The position numbers and the translations under genes were made by a program. The notes beneath the pieces were generated by a model. That model did not search any database and was not told the DNA's origin. It was given only the letters and a program-made list of their open reading frames with translations. A stretch of DNA of 64,000 bases from Streptomyces diastatochromogenes. GTDB lineage: Bacteria; Actinomycetota; Actinomycetes; Streptomycetales; Streptomycetaceae. Location of the stretch: assembly GCA_026913215.1 (NCBI GenBank), contig JAPTYK010000001.1, positions 620,001 through 684,000 on the forward strand. The letters are read 5' to 3'. Below are positions 41,351 to 50,990 of this stretch, one piece after another (the stretch's first letter is position 1; each line of letters opens with the position of its first letter).

Positions 41351-43922
41351 TCAGTCCCGCCTGGGAGCCCCCCTCGTGACCAGCAGGCCCGCCAGGAGGC
41401 TCCCGAGGAGCAGGAGGCCGGCCGCGGACCAGAGGGCGACGGAGTAGGCGTCCAGGACGGCCCCGTTCGTCAGGGCGATGAGACGGGCCACCGATTCCGG
41501 GGTGCTGTGCGGGTCGATCAGGATGCCGTTCCGGGCCGCCTGCCCCAGGGCCGGCGGCAGCTCCGCCGCCGCGCCGAGGCGGCCCGAGACGGCCGAGGCG
41601 AGGACGGTGCCGAGCAGCGGTACGGCGATCCGGCCGCCGAGGCTCTGGACCGCCAGGAGCATGCCCGCCGGGCCGCCGGAGCCCTGCGGGCCGTCCGTGC
41701 CGGTCGCGGTGGCGAGCAGCGGCCCGAGGGCCAGGCCGAGGCCCAGGCCGACGAGGACGGTACCGGGCAGCACCACGGCGGCGTACGAGCTGTCGCCTTC
41801 GAGGCGGGCCAGGAGTCCGAAGCCGGCGGCCGCGACGAGCAGGCCGGGCACGATCAGGCCGCGGGGTGCCAGGCGGGCCTGGAGGCCGCCGGAGACCTGG
41901 GTGGCGACGAGGGCGGCGACGGCCATGGGCAGCAGGGCGGTGCCCACCTGCCCCGGGGCGTATCCGAGGCCGTTCTGCAGGTACAGGGAGAGGATCAGGC
42001 TCAGGACGGGCGTGCTCGTGCCGACGAGGAGCAGGGCCAGGAGGGAGCCGGCGCGGTCGCGGTCCGTGAAGAGCCGCGGCGGGACGAGCGGGCCGCTCGT
42101 CCGGGTCTGCCACCACACGAAGGTCCCCAGGAGGGCCGCGCCGGCGAGCAGGAGCACCAGGGCCAGGGGCGTGGTCCAGCCGCCCCTCCGGAGCCGTACA
42201 CCGCGTCGGCCCGGTCGAGGCCGAGGAGGAGCGCGACCAGGGCGCCGGTGCCGAGCAGCAGGCCCGGCGCGTCGAGGCGGGCGGGCGTACGGCCCGACCG
42301 GTCGTCCTCCAGCCGTACGGCCGGAACGACGGCGATCAGGGCGAGCGGGACCGCCGCGTAGAAGCACCAGCGCCAGCTCATGTTCTGGACCAGCCAGCCT
42401 CCCGCGAACGCGCCGACGGCGAGGCCGCCGGCGGCGAGCACGCCGTAGGCCCCGAAGGCCCTGCCGCGTTCCCTCGGGTCGGTGAAGCCGCCGGCGACCA
42501 GGGCGAGCGCGGCCGAGGAGAGCAGCGCGGCGAAGCCGCCCTGGAGGGCCTGCACGGTGATGAGCACGGCGGCGGACGGGGCCATGCCGCCGAGCACGGA
42601 GGCGGCGGCGAACCCGGCCAGGCCGATGATCGCCGCCCGTTTGCGGCCGAGGAGGTCGGTGAGGTGTCCGCCGAGGAGGAGCAGCGCGCCGAAGGCGAGT
42701 CCGTAGGCGAAGGGGAGCGTGCCGAGGTCGCCGACGGGGAGGCCGAGGTCGGCCTGGATGGCCGGCAGCGCCACGTTCGTGCTCGCCGAACCGACGAGGA
42801 CCAGGAACTGCGCCACCACGGCGACGGCCAGGCCCGCCCACCGCCGCGGGAGGCCCCGGCCGGTCGGCGGGCGCGGCGGAGCGCCCCAGGCGCCGGGCAC
42901 GGTGCCGGCGGCCGGTCCGAAGCCCGGCGACGCGGTCGGGGTGTACGCGGGGTGCGGAGGGGCGACTGGGGCTGTACGGGATTCTGGGCCGGGATGCGCG
43001 GGTCCTGGACCGGCACCCGCGTCTCCGGCGCGAAGTCGAGCAACTGGGCGGCGTGACGTCCGAGTTGGGCGAGTACGGACCCGGGCAGCCACTCCCCCGC
43101 CCCGTCCGCCGCCGTGCGCGCCGCCACCTGGGCGGGGGTCGGCCGGCGCGCCGGGTCCTTGTGCAGGCACTCCCGTACGAGATCGAGCAGCGAGTCCGGC
43201 ACGCCCGTGAGGTCCGGCTCGTCCTCCGCGATCCGGAAGAGGTGCGCGCTGAGGCCGGTGTCGGTGGCGCCGAAGAGGAGCCGGCCGGTGGCGGCGTACA
43301 CGAGGACGGCGCCGAGGCAGAACACGTCGCTGGCCGGGGTGAGTTCGAGTCCGCGCACCTGCTCCGGCGACATGAAGCCGGGCGAGCCGATCAGCATGCC
43401 CGTACGGGTGTGCAGGCTGTCCCCGCCGAGGCCGTCCATGGCACGGGCGATGCCGAAGTCGATCACGCGCGGCCCGTCCACGGTCACGAGGACGTTGGAG
43501 GGCTTCAGATCGCGGTGGATCAGCCCCGCCGCGTGCACGGAACCGAGCGCCGCCGCGAGCCGGTTGGCGAGGGTGCGGACCGAGTGCTCGGGCAGCGGAC
43601 CGAAGTCCTTCGCGACCACGGCCGTCAGGTCGGGTCCGGGGATGTACTGGGTCGCCACCCAGGGCACCGGCGCCTCGGTGTCGGCGTCGAGCACGGCCGC
43701 CGTCCACTCCCCGCCCACCCGCCGGGCGGCCTCCACCTCGCGCGCGAAGCGCCGGCGGAACTCGGGGTGCTGGGCGTACTCGGCCTGCACGACCTTGACG
43801 GCGACCGTCCGTCCGGCCTCGGACCGGCCGAGGTACACCAGTCCCATCCCGCCCGCGCCGAGCCGGGCGATGAGGCGGTACGGGCCGATGCGCGTCGGAT
43901 CTTCGGTGATCAACTGGTCCAC
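41351..43922 (-). CDS. Ser/Thr protein kinase fused to DHA2-type MFS transporter
   Basis: The GTG at 43922 gives a Hanks-type kinase (about residues 12-265): Gly loop RLGAGGMGLVYLG, lysine in VAVKVVQ, IHRDLKPSNVLV, VIDFGIARAM, GSPGFMSPEQ. A Pro/Gln-rich linker follows. The rest is a 12-14 helix transporter beginning WAGLAVAVVAQFLVLVGSAS, with MFS motif A GGHLTDLLGRKRA, WRWCFYAAVPLALIAVVPAV and the C-terminal bundle LYLQNGLGYAPGQVGTALLP. Frame changes at about 42960 (G run one base short, in the linker) and 42190 fit single-base losses. The transporter has no start codon with a ribosome site of its own in the linker. About 857 residues. In Streptomyces a kinase is usually followed by one membrane segment and a sensor; a transporter there is unusual. 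DHA2 relatives export drugs. It is divergent from the DUF2785 gene. Confidence 0.76.
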
Positions 43923-44031
43923 GGAAGCAACATAGTTGAGGCGCGTGCGGCGGGGTGGCGGAACCGCACCGCGATTCCGGGGACATAATGCGCATGCGGG
44001 CAGCAACCACGAGGACCTACCATCCCCTTTC

Positions 44032-44823
44032 ATGATCGACTGGATGGCCGTCGCGGCCGCCGACTGTGCCGTGCCCCCCGACCACCCCATGGACGACCTC
44101 GTCCGCGAACTCTCCCGCGCCCTGGCGGATCCCGACCCCCTGGTCCGGGACGGCGCTCCCTACACCGTCCTCGCCACCTGGATCGCCCGGGGGACGATCG
44201 AGGCCCCCCGACGGCTCGCCCTGGGCGACGAGATGGCCGCCCGCTTCGCCGACCCGCGCGTCGAGGCCCGCACCTTCGCGCCCCTCGTCCTCGACATGCT
44301 GGTGGGAGCGGGGGACTTCAAGCCCGGCTGGGTGGACGCCTTCGCCCGCTGGTATCCGGCCGAGCGGGACCTGCGCGGCCACGACGCGACCCTCGGCTGG
44401 CTCCACGCCGTCGCGCACGGCGCGGACCTCCTCGCCGCCTTCGGCCTGCACCCCGAGGTGTCACCGGTACGGATGCTCGACCTCGCCGCCGCACGCCTGA
44501 CGGCCCCCACCGACCACGTCTACGACCAACTGGAGGACGACCGGCTGGCCCGAGCCGTCGCCCGCGTCCTCACCCGCCCCGACCTGAGCGAACCCGAAGC
44601 CGTCGGCTGGCTGCGTCCCCTCGCCGAGCACTTCGGCGCCGACCGCCTCAGCACCCCGGTCCCCGCCCACCTCAGCAACTGCCTCCGCACCCTCCGCCTG
44701 CTCTACGTCCTCGCCGACCGCGGCGTGCGCCCCACCCCCGACCGGCCCGCCGACCCCCTCCCCCACCGCGAGGCCCTCAAGTCCGGCGTCGCCACCGTCC
44801 TCGACCGGATCGTCAAACGCTGA
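44032..44823 (+). CDS. DUF2785 family protein
   Basis: The intact 263-residue helical protein begins MIDWMAVAAADCAVPPDHPM. It contains PLVRDGAPYTVLATWI, RWYPAERDLRGHDATLGWLH and AVAHGADLLAAFGLHPEV, the core of the DUF2785 family, an all-helical domain of unknown function. A run of conserved His and Asp in RGHDATLGWLHAVAHGAD could be a metal site, which is speculation. It is divergent from the kinase-MFS gene with 109 bases between the starts. Confidence 0.75.
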   Translation: MIDWMAVAAADCAVPPDHPMDDLVRELSRALADPDPLVRDGAPYTVLATWIARGTIEAPRRLALGDEMAARFADPRVEARTFAPLVLDMLVGAGDFKPGWVDAFARWYPAERDLRGHDATLGWLHAVAHGADLLAAFGLHPEVSPVRMLDLAAARLTAPTDHVYDQLEDDRLARAVARVLTRPDLSEPEAVGWLRPLAEHFGADRLSTPVPAHLSNCLRTLRLLYVLADRGVRPTPDRPADPLPHREALKSGVATVLDRIVKR

Positions 44824-45078
44824 CCGCCACCAGACCGTCGCGCCGGCTGCCGCCCCACGGCGGCAGCCGACCCGGCAGCGCCCACCTGACCCGGCGCACT
44901 GGAAGGCCGGTGAAATCCGGCTGGAGCGGGGCTCGGCCCGCACCCGCCCGGACGGACGGCCGCCCGGAACAGACGTGAGCCGTGTCACAGGGAACGTTCG
45001 CGCCGCACGGGTCCTCCTTCGGGTGTCGGCGTCTCTCGGCGTCGGTCCGATCTCGATCCCGATACGGAGGAGACCCCC

Positions 45079-45518
45079 ATGGCGGTCATCGACATCGAGC
45101 GGTCCCGCGCGAGTGGCGGTGGGCGTGCCGTCGCCGTGTTGCTCGCTGTGCTCGCGCTGGCGCATGTCTACTGGGCGACCGGCCTGACCTGGCCGGCGGC
45201 GGATGAGCGGAGTCTGTCGCTCGCGGTTCTGGGTGGTGTCGTGTCCTTCGGGCCGGGGTGGTGGTGCCGCTGGCCGTGCTCGAAGGGGGTGCGGCGGTGG
45301 CGGTGGCAGCCCGTGCGCGGGGGGTGGGAGGTGGTCGGATTCCGCGCCTCGTCACGTACGCGGTAGCGGGCGGGATGTTGCTGCGTGGGGTGGTCGGTCT
45401 GGTGTGGATCGTGGTCGGCCGGAACGGTTCCGGGGCGGCTTTCGCGTGGTTGAACGCGCTGCTGTACACGCCGCTGTGTCTGGTCTTCGGTGGGGCGGCC
45501 CTGCGTGCCGCCCGCTGA
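45079..45518 (+). CDS. DUF3995-type small membrane protein
   Basis: The ATG at 45079 follows GGAGGAGACCCCC and begins MAVIDIERSRASGGGRAVAV, then ALAHVYWATGLTWPAADERS. After a frame change at about 45258 (G run short) the protein continues VVPLAVLEGGAAVAVAARA, PRLVTYAVAGGMLLRGVVGL and ALLYTPLCLVFGGAALRAAR. Four membrane segments and the opening HxxWA pattern fit DUF3995. Function is unknown. The gene overlaps the following sigma-factor gene by 14 bases, so the two are probably co-translated. Confidence 0.68.
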
Positions 45519-46064
45519 GGCCGCCGAACCGGTCGGGCGGGGGGTGGCGCGGGTGGAGGCGGCCGGGACCGTGGACCGGGGTGTCGCGCTCGTGCGGGCC
45601 GCCCGGCGCGGGGACACCTTGGCGCTGCACGACCTGCTGGACCACCTCACCCCGTACATCGCGCGGATCTGCCGGCCGATCGCACTCGACGACGGGCCGG
45701 ACGCCGCTCAGGAGGCCCTGGTGGCCGTCTTCACCTCGTTGCGGTCGCTGCGGGAGCCCGAGGCGCTGTACGGGTGGGTGCGGGCGATCGCCGTGCGGGA
45801 GGCGGTACGGGTCGCCGGGCGGGCGGCGCGGGTGCGGCGGCGGAGCTCTCCGACGTGCCGGAGCAGGGTGATCCGCTGCTGGCCGCCGACATCGACGACG
45901 TCCTGTCCCGGTTGTCGCCCGCGCACCGGGCGGTGCTGGTGCTGCGGGACGTCGAGGGGTTGGACGAGGAGTCGGCGGCGGCACTTCTCGGGGTGCCGGC
46001 CGGCACGGCGAAGTCCCGGTTGCACCGGGCACGGCAGAGTTTCCGAAGGGCGTGGTCCGGGTGA
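45505..46064 (+). CDS. ECF-type RNA polymerase sigma factor
   Basis: A GTG at 45505 inside the end of the DUF3995 gene starts MPPAEAAEPVGRGVARVEAA. Region 2 reads ALHDLLDHLTPYIARICRPI and DAAQEALVAVFTSLRSLREP, with YGWVRAIAVREAVRVAG; region 4 reads LSPAHRAVLVLRDVEGLDEE and LLGVPAGTAKSRLHRARQSF. A frame change lies at about 45845. Length is about 186 residues. No zinc-finger anti-sigma gene follows. It is flanked by a membrane protein and an SRPBCC protein whose start overlaps its stop (GTGA), so either neighbour could control it. Confidence 0.85.
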
Positions 46065-46549
46065 GCGGGGACGAGGCGATGGTCGACGACGTGCGGCGGC
46101 TGCGGGTCATGGGCGCCGCCGTCCGGGGCGCGCGGATCGTGGAGCGGGTGCTGCCCGCGCCGCTGGAGACGGTGTGGGCCGTCATGGGTGATCTGGAGGG
46201 CGGCTTCGGCCAGTTCCAGCCCGACATGCGGTCGGTGCGGGTGCTGCGCCGGGACGGCGACCGGGTGGAGGCCCTCGCCCGCAGCCGCTACGGTCTGCGG
46301 GCCCACCTCCACGGGGTCCTGCGGCCCGGCTGGTGCTGGCTGCAGAGCCGGTTCCTGGTGATCGGGATGGCCGCGGTGGACGAGGGCGGCTCGACCCGGG
46401 TGGCGCTCACCGGCGGTGTCCGGGTCCCGGGGCGGACCGCGCTGGTCCCGTTCGGGGCGCGCCGTGAACTGGAGCGGGCCATGGCGCGCCTGGCCGAACG
46501 GGTCACACGTCCTGGATCCGCCGGAACGGGCGGTCGGCCTCCAGGGTGA
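46061..46549 (+). CDS. SRPBCC (START-like) family protein
   Basis: The GTG at 46061 overlaps the sigma-factor stop. The 162-residue protein has ARIVERVLPAPLETVWAVMG, EALARSRYGLRAHLHGVLRP and ALTGGVRVPGRTALVPFGAR, the strand-helix pattern of the SRPBCC ligand-binding fold. Ligand is unknown. Its last 47 bases overlap the end of the amidase gene on the other strand. Confidence 0.66.
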   Translation: MSGDEAMVDDVRRLRVMGAAVRGARIVERVLPAPLETVWAVMGDLEGGFGQFQPDMRSVRVLRRDGDRVEALARSRYGLRAHLHGVLRPGWCWLQSRFLVIGMAAVDEGGSTRVALTGGVRVPGRTALVPFGARRELERAMARLAERVTRPGSAGTGGRPPG

Positions 46550-47912
46550 ACGCGACGTCCAGGAGGGTGCGTTCGGCGCCGGGGCGGGCGGAGAACATGA
46601 CGCCGAGGGGCAGGCCGTCGTCGGTGGCGCGGGTGCTGGGGAGGGAGATCGAGGGGGTGCCGACGACGTTGTCGACGGGGGTGAAGGCGACGTAGGCCAG
46701 GATGCGTTCGATGAGCTCGGGGTAGGGGACGGTCGGGGCGAGGCGGCCGATCGGCGGGGCGGGGTGGGCGAGGACCGGGGTGAGGAGGAGGTCCAGGCCG
46801 CGGAAGGCCGCCGCGTAGGCCTCCTTGGTGCGCTTGAGGCGCCGCAGGACGCCCGGGGTGCGGCGCCAGTTCTCCAGGTAGGTCGCGCGCAGTCCGCGGC
46901 TGAGGCCGTCCATGCGGTGCCGGTCGAAGTCGGCGCCGAGGGTGCGGCCGGTGGCGCCGAGGAGGAAGGAGAGCATCCCCCAGTAGGTGAGGAAGTCCTC
47001 GGTGAAGCGCGGGTCGACGGCGATCTCGACCGGCTCGACGGTGTGGCCGAGGCGTTCGAGCCTCGCCGCCGTCTCCGTGACGGCCTCGCGGGTGGCGGGG
47101 TCGGAGGCGACGCCGTTGGGCGAGTCGAGGAGGAAGCCGATGCGCAGGGGCCGTCCGGAAGGGCCTTCGACCAGGCCCACGGGCGGCAGCTTCGGGTTGC
47201 GCCAGTGCGTCTCGGCGGCGGCGAGGAAGGCGGCGGTGTCCCGTACGGAACGGGTGACGACGCCGTCGACGACGAGGTCCAGGGGCAGTTGGCGGCTCTG
47301 GGCGTTCGGCACGACCCTGCCGCGGGTCGGCTTGAGGCCGACGAGTCCGCAGCAGGCGGCGGGGATCCGTATGGAGCCGCCGCCGTCGTTGGCGTGGGCG
47401 ATCGGCACGGCTCCGGCGGCGACGAGCGCCGCGCTGCCGCCCGAGGAGCCGCCCGCGGAGTGGCCGGTGTGCCACGGGTTGCGGACGGGTTCGGCGGTCT
47501 CGTACTCCGTGGTCGGGCTGAAGCCGAACTCGGGCAGCCGGGTCTTGCCGAGCACGGTGACGCCGCTGCTCAGGAACTGCCGGGCGAAGGGCGCGTGCCG
47601 CCGGGCCAGCCGGGGCGTGAAGGCGGCGCTGCCGTGGCCGGTGGGCAGCCCCTGGTGGTCGGTGTTGTCCTTGACGAAGGTCAGGACGCCCGCGAAGACG
47701 CCGCCGGTGCCGGGCACCGGGGCGTCGGCGTGCACCTGGACGGCGTGGAGCCGCTCCTCGACGGCCCGCACCCGCTCGGCCGCGTCCCGGGCGGCCTCGG
47801 CGGCGCCGACCTCGCCGCGCCGGATCGCCTCGGCGAGCCCGACGGCGTCGTGCTCTCCCAGGGCGTCGTCCCGGAAGGCGTGCACCCTGGTCCTTGCGTC
47901 GAAAGTCGTCAC
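46503..47912 (-). CDS. Amidase (amidase signature family)
   Basis: The intact 469-residue protein contains the Ser-cisSer-Lys triad environment: LTFVKDNTDHQG (lysine near residue 81), SAGGSSGGSAALVAAGAVPI, and NDGGGSIRIPAACCGLVGLK, the amidase signature. The C-terminus has FTPVDNVVGTPSISLPS. Relatives hydrolyse simple or aryl amides, or act as GatA in transamidation; there are no GatC/GatB genes here, so a catabolic or detoxifying amidase is likely. The start at 47912 (MTTFDARTRV) is supported by family length. Confidence 0.92.
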   Translation of the reverse strand: MTTFDARTRVHAFRDDALGEHDAVGLAEAIRRGEVGAAEAARDAAERVRAVEERLHAVQVHADAPVPGTGGVFAGVLTFVKDNTDHQGLPTGHGSAAFTPRLARRHAPFARQFLSSGVTVLGKTRLPEFGFSPTTEYETAEPVRNPWHTGHSAGGSSGGSAALVAAGAVPIAHANDGGGSIRIPAACCGLVGLKPTRGRVVPNAQSRQLPLDLVVDGVVTRSVRDTAAFLAAAETHWRNPKLPPVGLVEGPSGRPLRIGFLLDSPNGVASDPATREAVTETAARLERLGHTVEPVEIAVDPRFTEDFLTYWGMLSFLLGATGRTLGADFDRHRMDGLSRGLRATYLENWRRTPGVLRRLKRTKEAYAAAFRGLDLLLTPVLAHPAPPIGRLAPTVPYPELIERILAYVAFTPVDNVVGTPSISLPSTRATDDGLPLGVMFSARPGAERTLLDVAFTLEADRPFRRIQDV

Positions 47913-48011
47913 CGCTGCCTCAGCCCCCGGCCGTGTGGATGGTCGCCCCCATCATTGCCTACCAGCGGGTAACAGGCGAGGGGTCGGCGGCCGGAGGCGT
48001 GGGAACGTTCC

Positions 48012-49974
48012 TCAGGTGACGGTCAGTTCGTTGACGGCGACGTTGCCCCACTGGCGGTTGGCCGCCTTCACCACGAGTCGCAGCTGTGAGGTGTCGACGG
48101 GGGCGGGCAGGGTGAGGGTGCGCCGTTCCACGGTGGAGGTGTTGCTGTTCCAAGTGATCGCGGCGTCGGCGAGCCTGGTGGTCCAGGCCGAGCCGTCCCA
48201 GGTCTGGACGTCGACCCGGGTGAAGCCCTGTCCCTGGCCGAAGTGGGTGGCCAGGGTGACCGCGCCGATCCGGCGGACGGTGCGGAGGTCGAGCGTGATG
48301 CTGCCGGGGAGCGTCACGTTGACGGGGCTGGCCCAGCTGGTGGCCTCGCTCCCGTCGGCCACGGCGGCGATGGCGCCCTGGCCGGTGCCCATCGTGGTGG
48401 AGGCGAGGGGCGCCCGTAGCTGCCCGGCGCGCCCTGGACGGCGCCGACGGCGACGGTGGCGGGAGGGCGGCGCCGAGGATGTCGTGGCCGCCGTTGCCCG
48501 CGACGGCCAGGCCCGCGTCGATGGCGGCGGAGCCGGAGAGCGGCCGGTAGCCGGTCAGGTCGGCGCAGGAGGCGGCGGTGCCGGGGCGGTGAGCTTCGGG
48601 TCGCCGGTGAGGGCGGCGGTGTCGGGCGGGACGGGGCCGCCCCGGTAGAGGTTGTTCCGGTAGGTGATGCCGGCGGTGTCGTAGGGCAGGTTCGCCTGGT
48701 TGACGAAGAGGTTGTTGCGGAAGGTGACGTTCTTCGGGTTGTGGTAGACCTGCGCGATCTTGTACAGCGGCCGGTTCGGCGAGGACGAGACGTAGACGGT
48801 GTTGTTGTAGACGTCGATGCCGTCGGTGTTGGTGGAGAAGGTGAAGATCTCGTTGCCGTCGTTCTGGCTGATGTTGTAGCGGACGATCCCGCCGGCCGGG
48901 GCGGTGCCGAGGAGACGGAGAGGAAGAAGCCGCCGCCGTTGTCGTGGCTGTAGTTGTACTGGACGAGGCTGTCGTGGGTGGAGGCGTCCGCGTCGAAGGC
49001 GGTGCAGTCGAGTCCCCGGCCGCCGAAGCGGGCGCCGTACACCTCGTTGTACTGCACGGTGGTGCGGTCGGCGCCCGACCACCAGATGCCGACGTTGGTG
49101 GTGGTGGAGGTGGGCCGGGCGACGGTGTTGTACTCGACGAGGGTGTCGGCGACCTGATTGGGGTTGATGCCGCCGGAGCCGACGTCGTGGACGAAGTTGC
49201 CGCGGATCACCAGACCGGTGCTGGGCCGGAACGGCCCGTACTCGGTGGAGGGGACGCCCAGTTCGGACCAGAGCGAGGTCCAGCCCTCGCGCTGCATCCA
49301 GGTGGACCAGGTGGTGATGCCGTACGCCTTGGTGTCGGCGATCTCGTTGTCCTCGATGAGCATGCCGGTGTAGTACGTCGGGACGCTGTTGCCGCGGACG
49401 TTCACGAGGATGCCGGCCGAGCCGATGTTGCCCTTGCCGAGCTGGGCGACGCCGTCGATGCCGTGCACGTACAGATTGCGCAGGGTGATGCCGGGGACGG
49501 CGCCGATGTCCTTGGCCCTGACCTCGACGCCCACGCGCCAGGTGGTGGAGCCGGTCCCGTTGGTGACCTCCAGGCCGTCCAGGGTCCAGTGCGTCAGGTT
49601 CTCCAGGAGGACCGCCGACGGCACGGTGTTGGCACCCGCGATGACCGGCTTGGCGCCGCTGCCGTACGAGGTCGCGGTGACCGGGGCGCCCTCGGCGCCC
49701 GAGCCCCTGGGGGCGAACTGGCCGGTCCAGGCGCGTCCGGCGAGGAAGCGGACGGTGTCGCCCGGCTGGAAGACCTGCTGGTTCACCCGGGCAAGGGTGC
49801 GCCAGGGGTGCCGGTGGAGGTGCCGTCGGCGGTGTCGCTCCCGCCGGCGGAGTCCACGTAGTACGTGGTGCCCGTGTACGCGGTGCCCGTCGCCGCACGG
49901 GCGGCGACGGGCGGTGCGGCGACGGCCAGGGCCGTGCCGAGGGCCGCCGAGAGAAGGGTGCGCCTGCTGTGCAT
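48012..49974 (-). CDS. Secreted right-handed beta-helix protein with C-terminal F5/8-like domain
   Basis: MHSRRTLLSAALGTALAVAA is a signal peptide with a Tat-like SRRTLL motif. The mature part has TTYYVDSAGGSD, typical of secreted pectate-lyase-like proteins, then many Asn-containing coils (ITLRNLYVHGIDGV, GMLIEDNEIADTKAYGI, LVIRGNFVHDVGSGGINPNQ, LVQYNYSHDNGGGFF). The C-terminal 125 residues (ATSWASPVNVTLPGSITLDL, VDVQTWDGSAWTTR, LRLVVKAANRQWGNVAVNEL) form a discoidin-like carbohydrate-binding domain. Frame changes occur at about 49790, 48915, 48580, 48465 and 48410. About 650 residues. It lies downstream of the sugar ABC transporter genes and probably attacks an extracellular polysaccharide; lyase activity is inferred. 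Confidence 0.8.
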
Positions 49975-50010
49975 GAAGCCTCCTGGAAGAAGTGCCTACA
50001 TCACAAAGGG

Positions 50011-50022
50011 ACTTTCATAAGT
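50011..50022 (-). promoter_or_regulatory. AT-rich element before the beta-helix gene
   Basis: On the minus strand ACTTATGAAAGT has 4-bp complementary ends (ACTT/AAGT) and lies about 37 bases before the beta-helix start. A similar ACTAATGAAGGA (9 of 12 identical) lies at 54585-54596 beside the ROK gene, so both may be sites for that regulator. Confidence 0.4.
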
Positions 50023-50034
50023 GCTCGCCCGGAT

Positions 50035-50090
50035 CTGACCGTCCGGGCCTGGCCGTTCGGATCTGGCCGTTCGGACCTGGCCGTCCGGGC
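50035..50090. repeat. Four tandem 14-base repeats
   Basis: Units CTGACCGTCCGGGC, CTGGCCGTTCGGAT, CTGGCCGTTCGGAC and CTGGCCGTCCGGGC follow each other exactly without spacers, in the gap between the permease stop and the beta-helix start. The role is unknown; they might arise by slippage. Confidence 0.85.
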
Positions 50091-50098
50091 CCCGCGGG

Positions 50099-50990
50099 CT
50101 ACTTGCCGATGCCCGCCGTCATGCCCTCGACGATGCGGCGGCCGCACCACAGGTAGAGGACGATCATCGGGAAGACGAGGATGGCGATTCCGGCGAACAT
50201 GCCGCCCCAGTCGGACGAGTACTGCATCGTCCCGTAGAGGTGGAGCAGGGCGACGGGCAGCGTGCGTTCGTCCTCGCCGGGGGCGATCACCATGACGAGC
50301 AGGGTGGAGTTCCACAGGCCGATCACGTTGAGGACGAGCACCGTGACGATGCCGGGCCGGGCCAGCGGGACGATCACCTGGACGAAGGTCCGCAGCGGTC
50401 CCGCCCCGTCCAGCTCGGCGGCCTCCTCCACCTCCTGGGGAGGGGCGGAGGTAGCCGCTGAGCACGAAGACGGCGAAGGGCAGGGAGAGCGCGACCTCGA
50501 AGACGAGCAGGGTGATCCGGTCGTCCCACCAGCCGGTGACCCAGTCCACCATGAAGGTGCTGAGCGACAGTTTGACGACCACGACGGGGATGACCAGGGT
50601 CTGCAGCGGGATGCTCATGCCCAGGGCGAAGTAGCTCGTCAGGCGCTCCGCGGCGCGCCGCGTCGAACGGGCGAGGACGTAGGCCGCGGGCGCCGCGAAC
50701 CCGACGATCAGGAACGAGCCGACCGCCGTGAGCAGGACGCTGTTGAGGGCGGCCCGGGAGAACTGCGCGGCCTGCCACGCCCGCGAGTAGTTCCCCCACT
50801 CCGGCGCGGACGGCAGGGCGAAGGGGCGGAGCCACACGTCGCCCGGGGACTTGAGCGACTGGAGGCCGACCCAGGCCACCAGGACCAGGTTGAAGGCCAC
50901 CCAGAGCCAGAGCGCGAGCGCGGTCAGTCTCGGGACCAGGACGTCTCCGAGCAGCCGGGCCACCGGGCGGTCGGCGCGTACGGAATTCAC
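50099..50990 (-). CDS. Carbohydrate ABC transporter permease, MalG type
   Basis: The GTG at 50990 overlaps the stop of the upstream permease gene. Six membrane segments are visible (LTALALWLWVAFNLVLVAWV, FSRAALNSVLLTAVGSFLIV, LGMSIPLQTLVIPVVVVKL). The EAA loop that contacts the ATPase is EAAELDGAGPLRTFVQVIVP, followed by LARPG. A frame change lies at about 50440. Length is about 297 residues. It works with the MalF-type permease and the binding protein of the same operon; no ATPase gene is present, so a shared MsiK-type ATPase is likely, as usual in Streptomyces. Confidence 0.9.
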
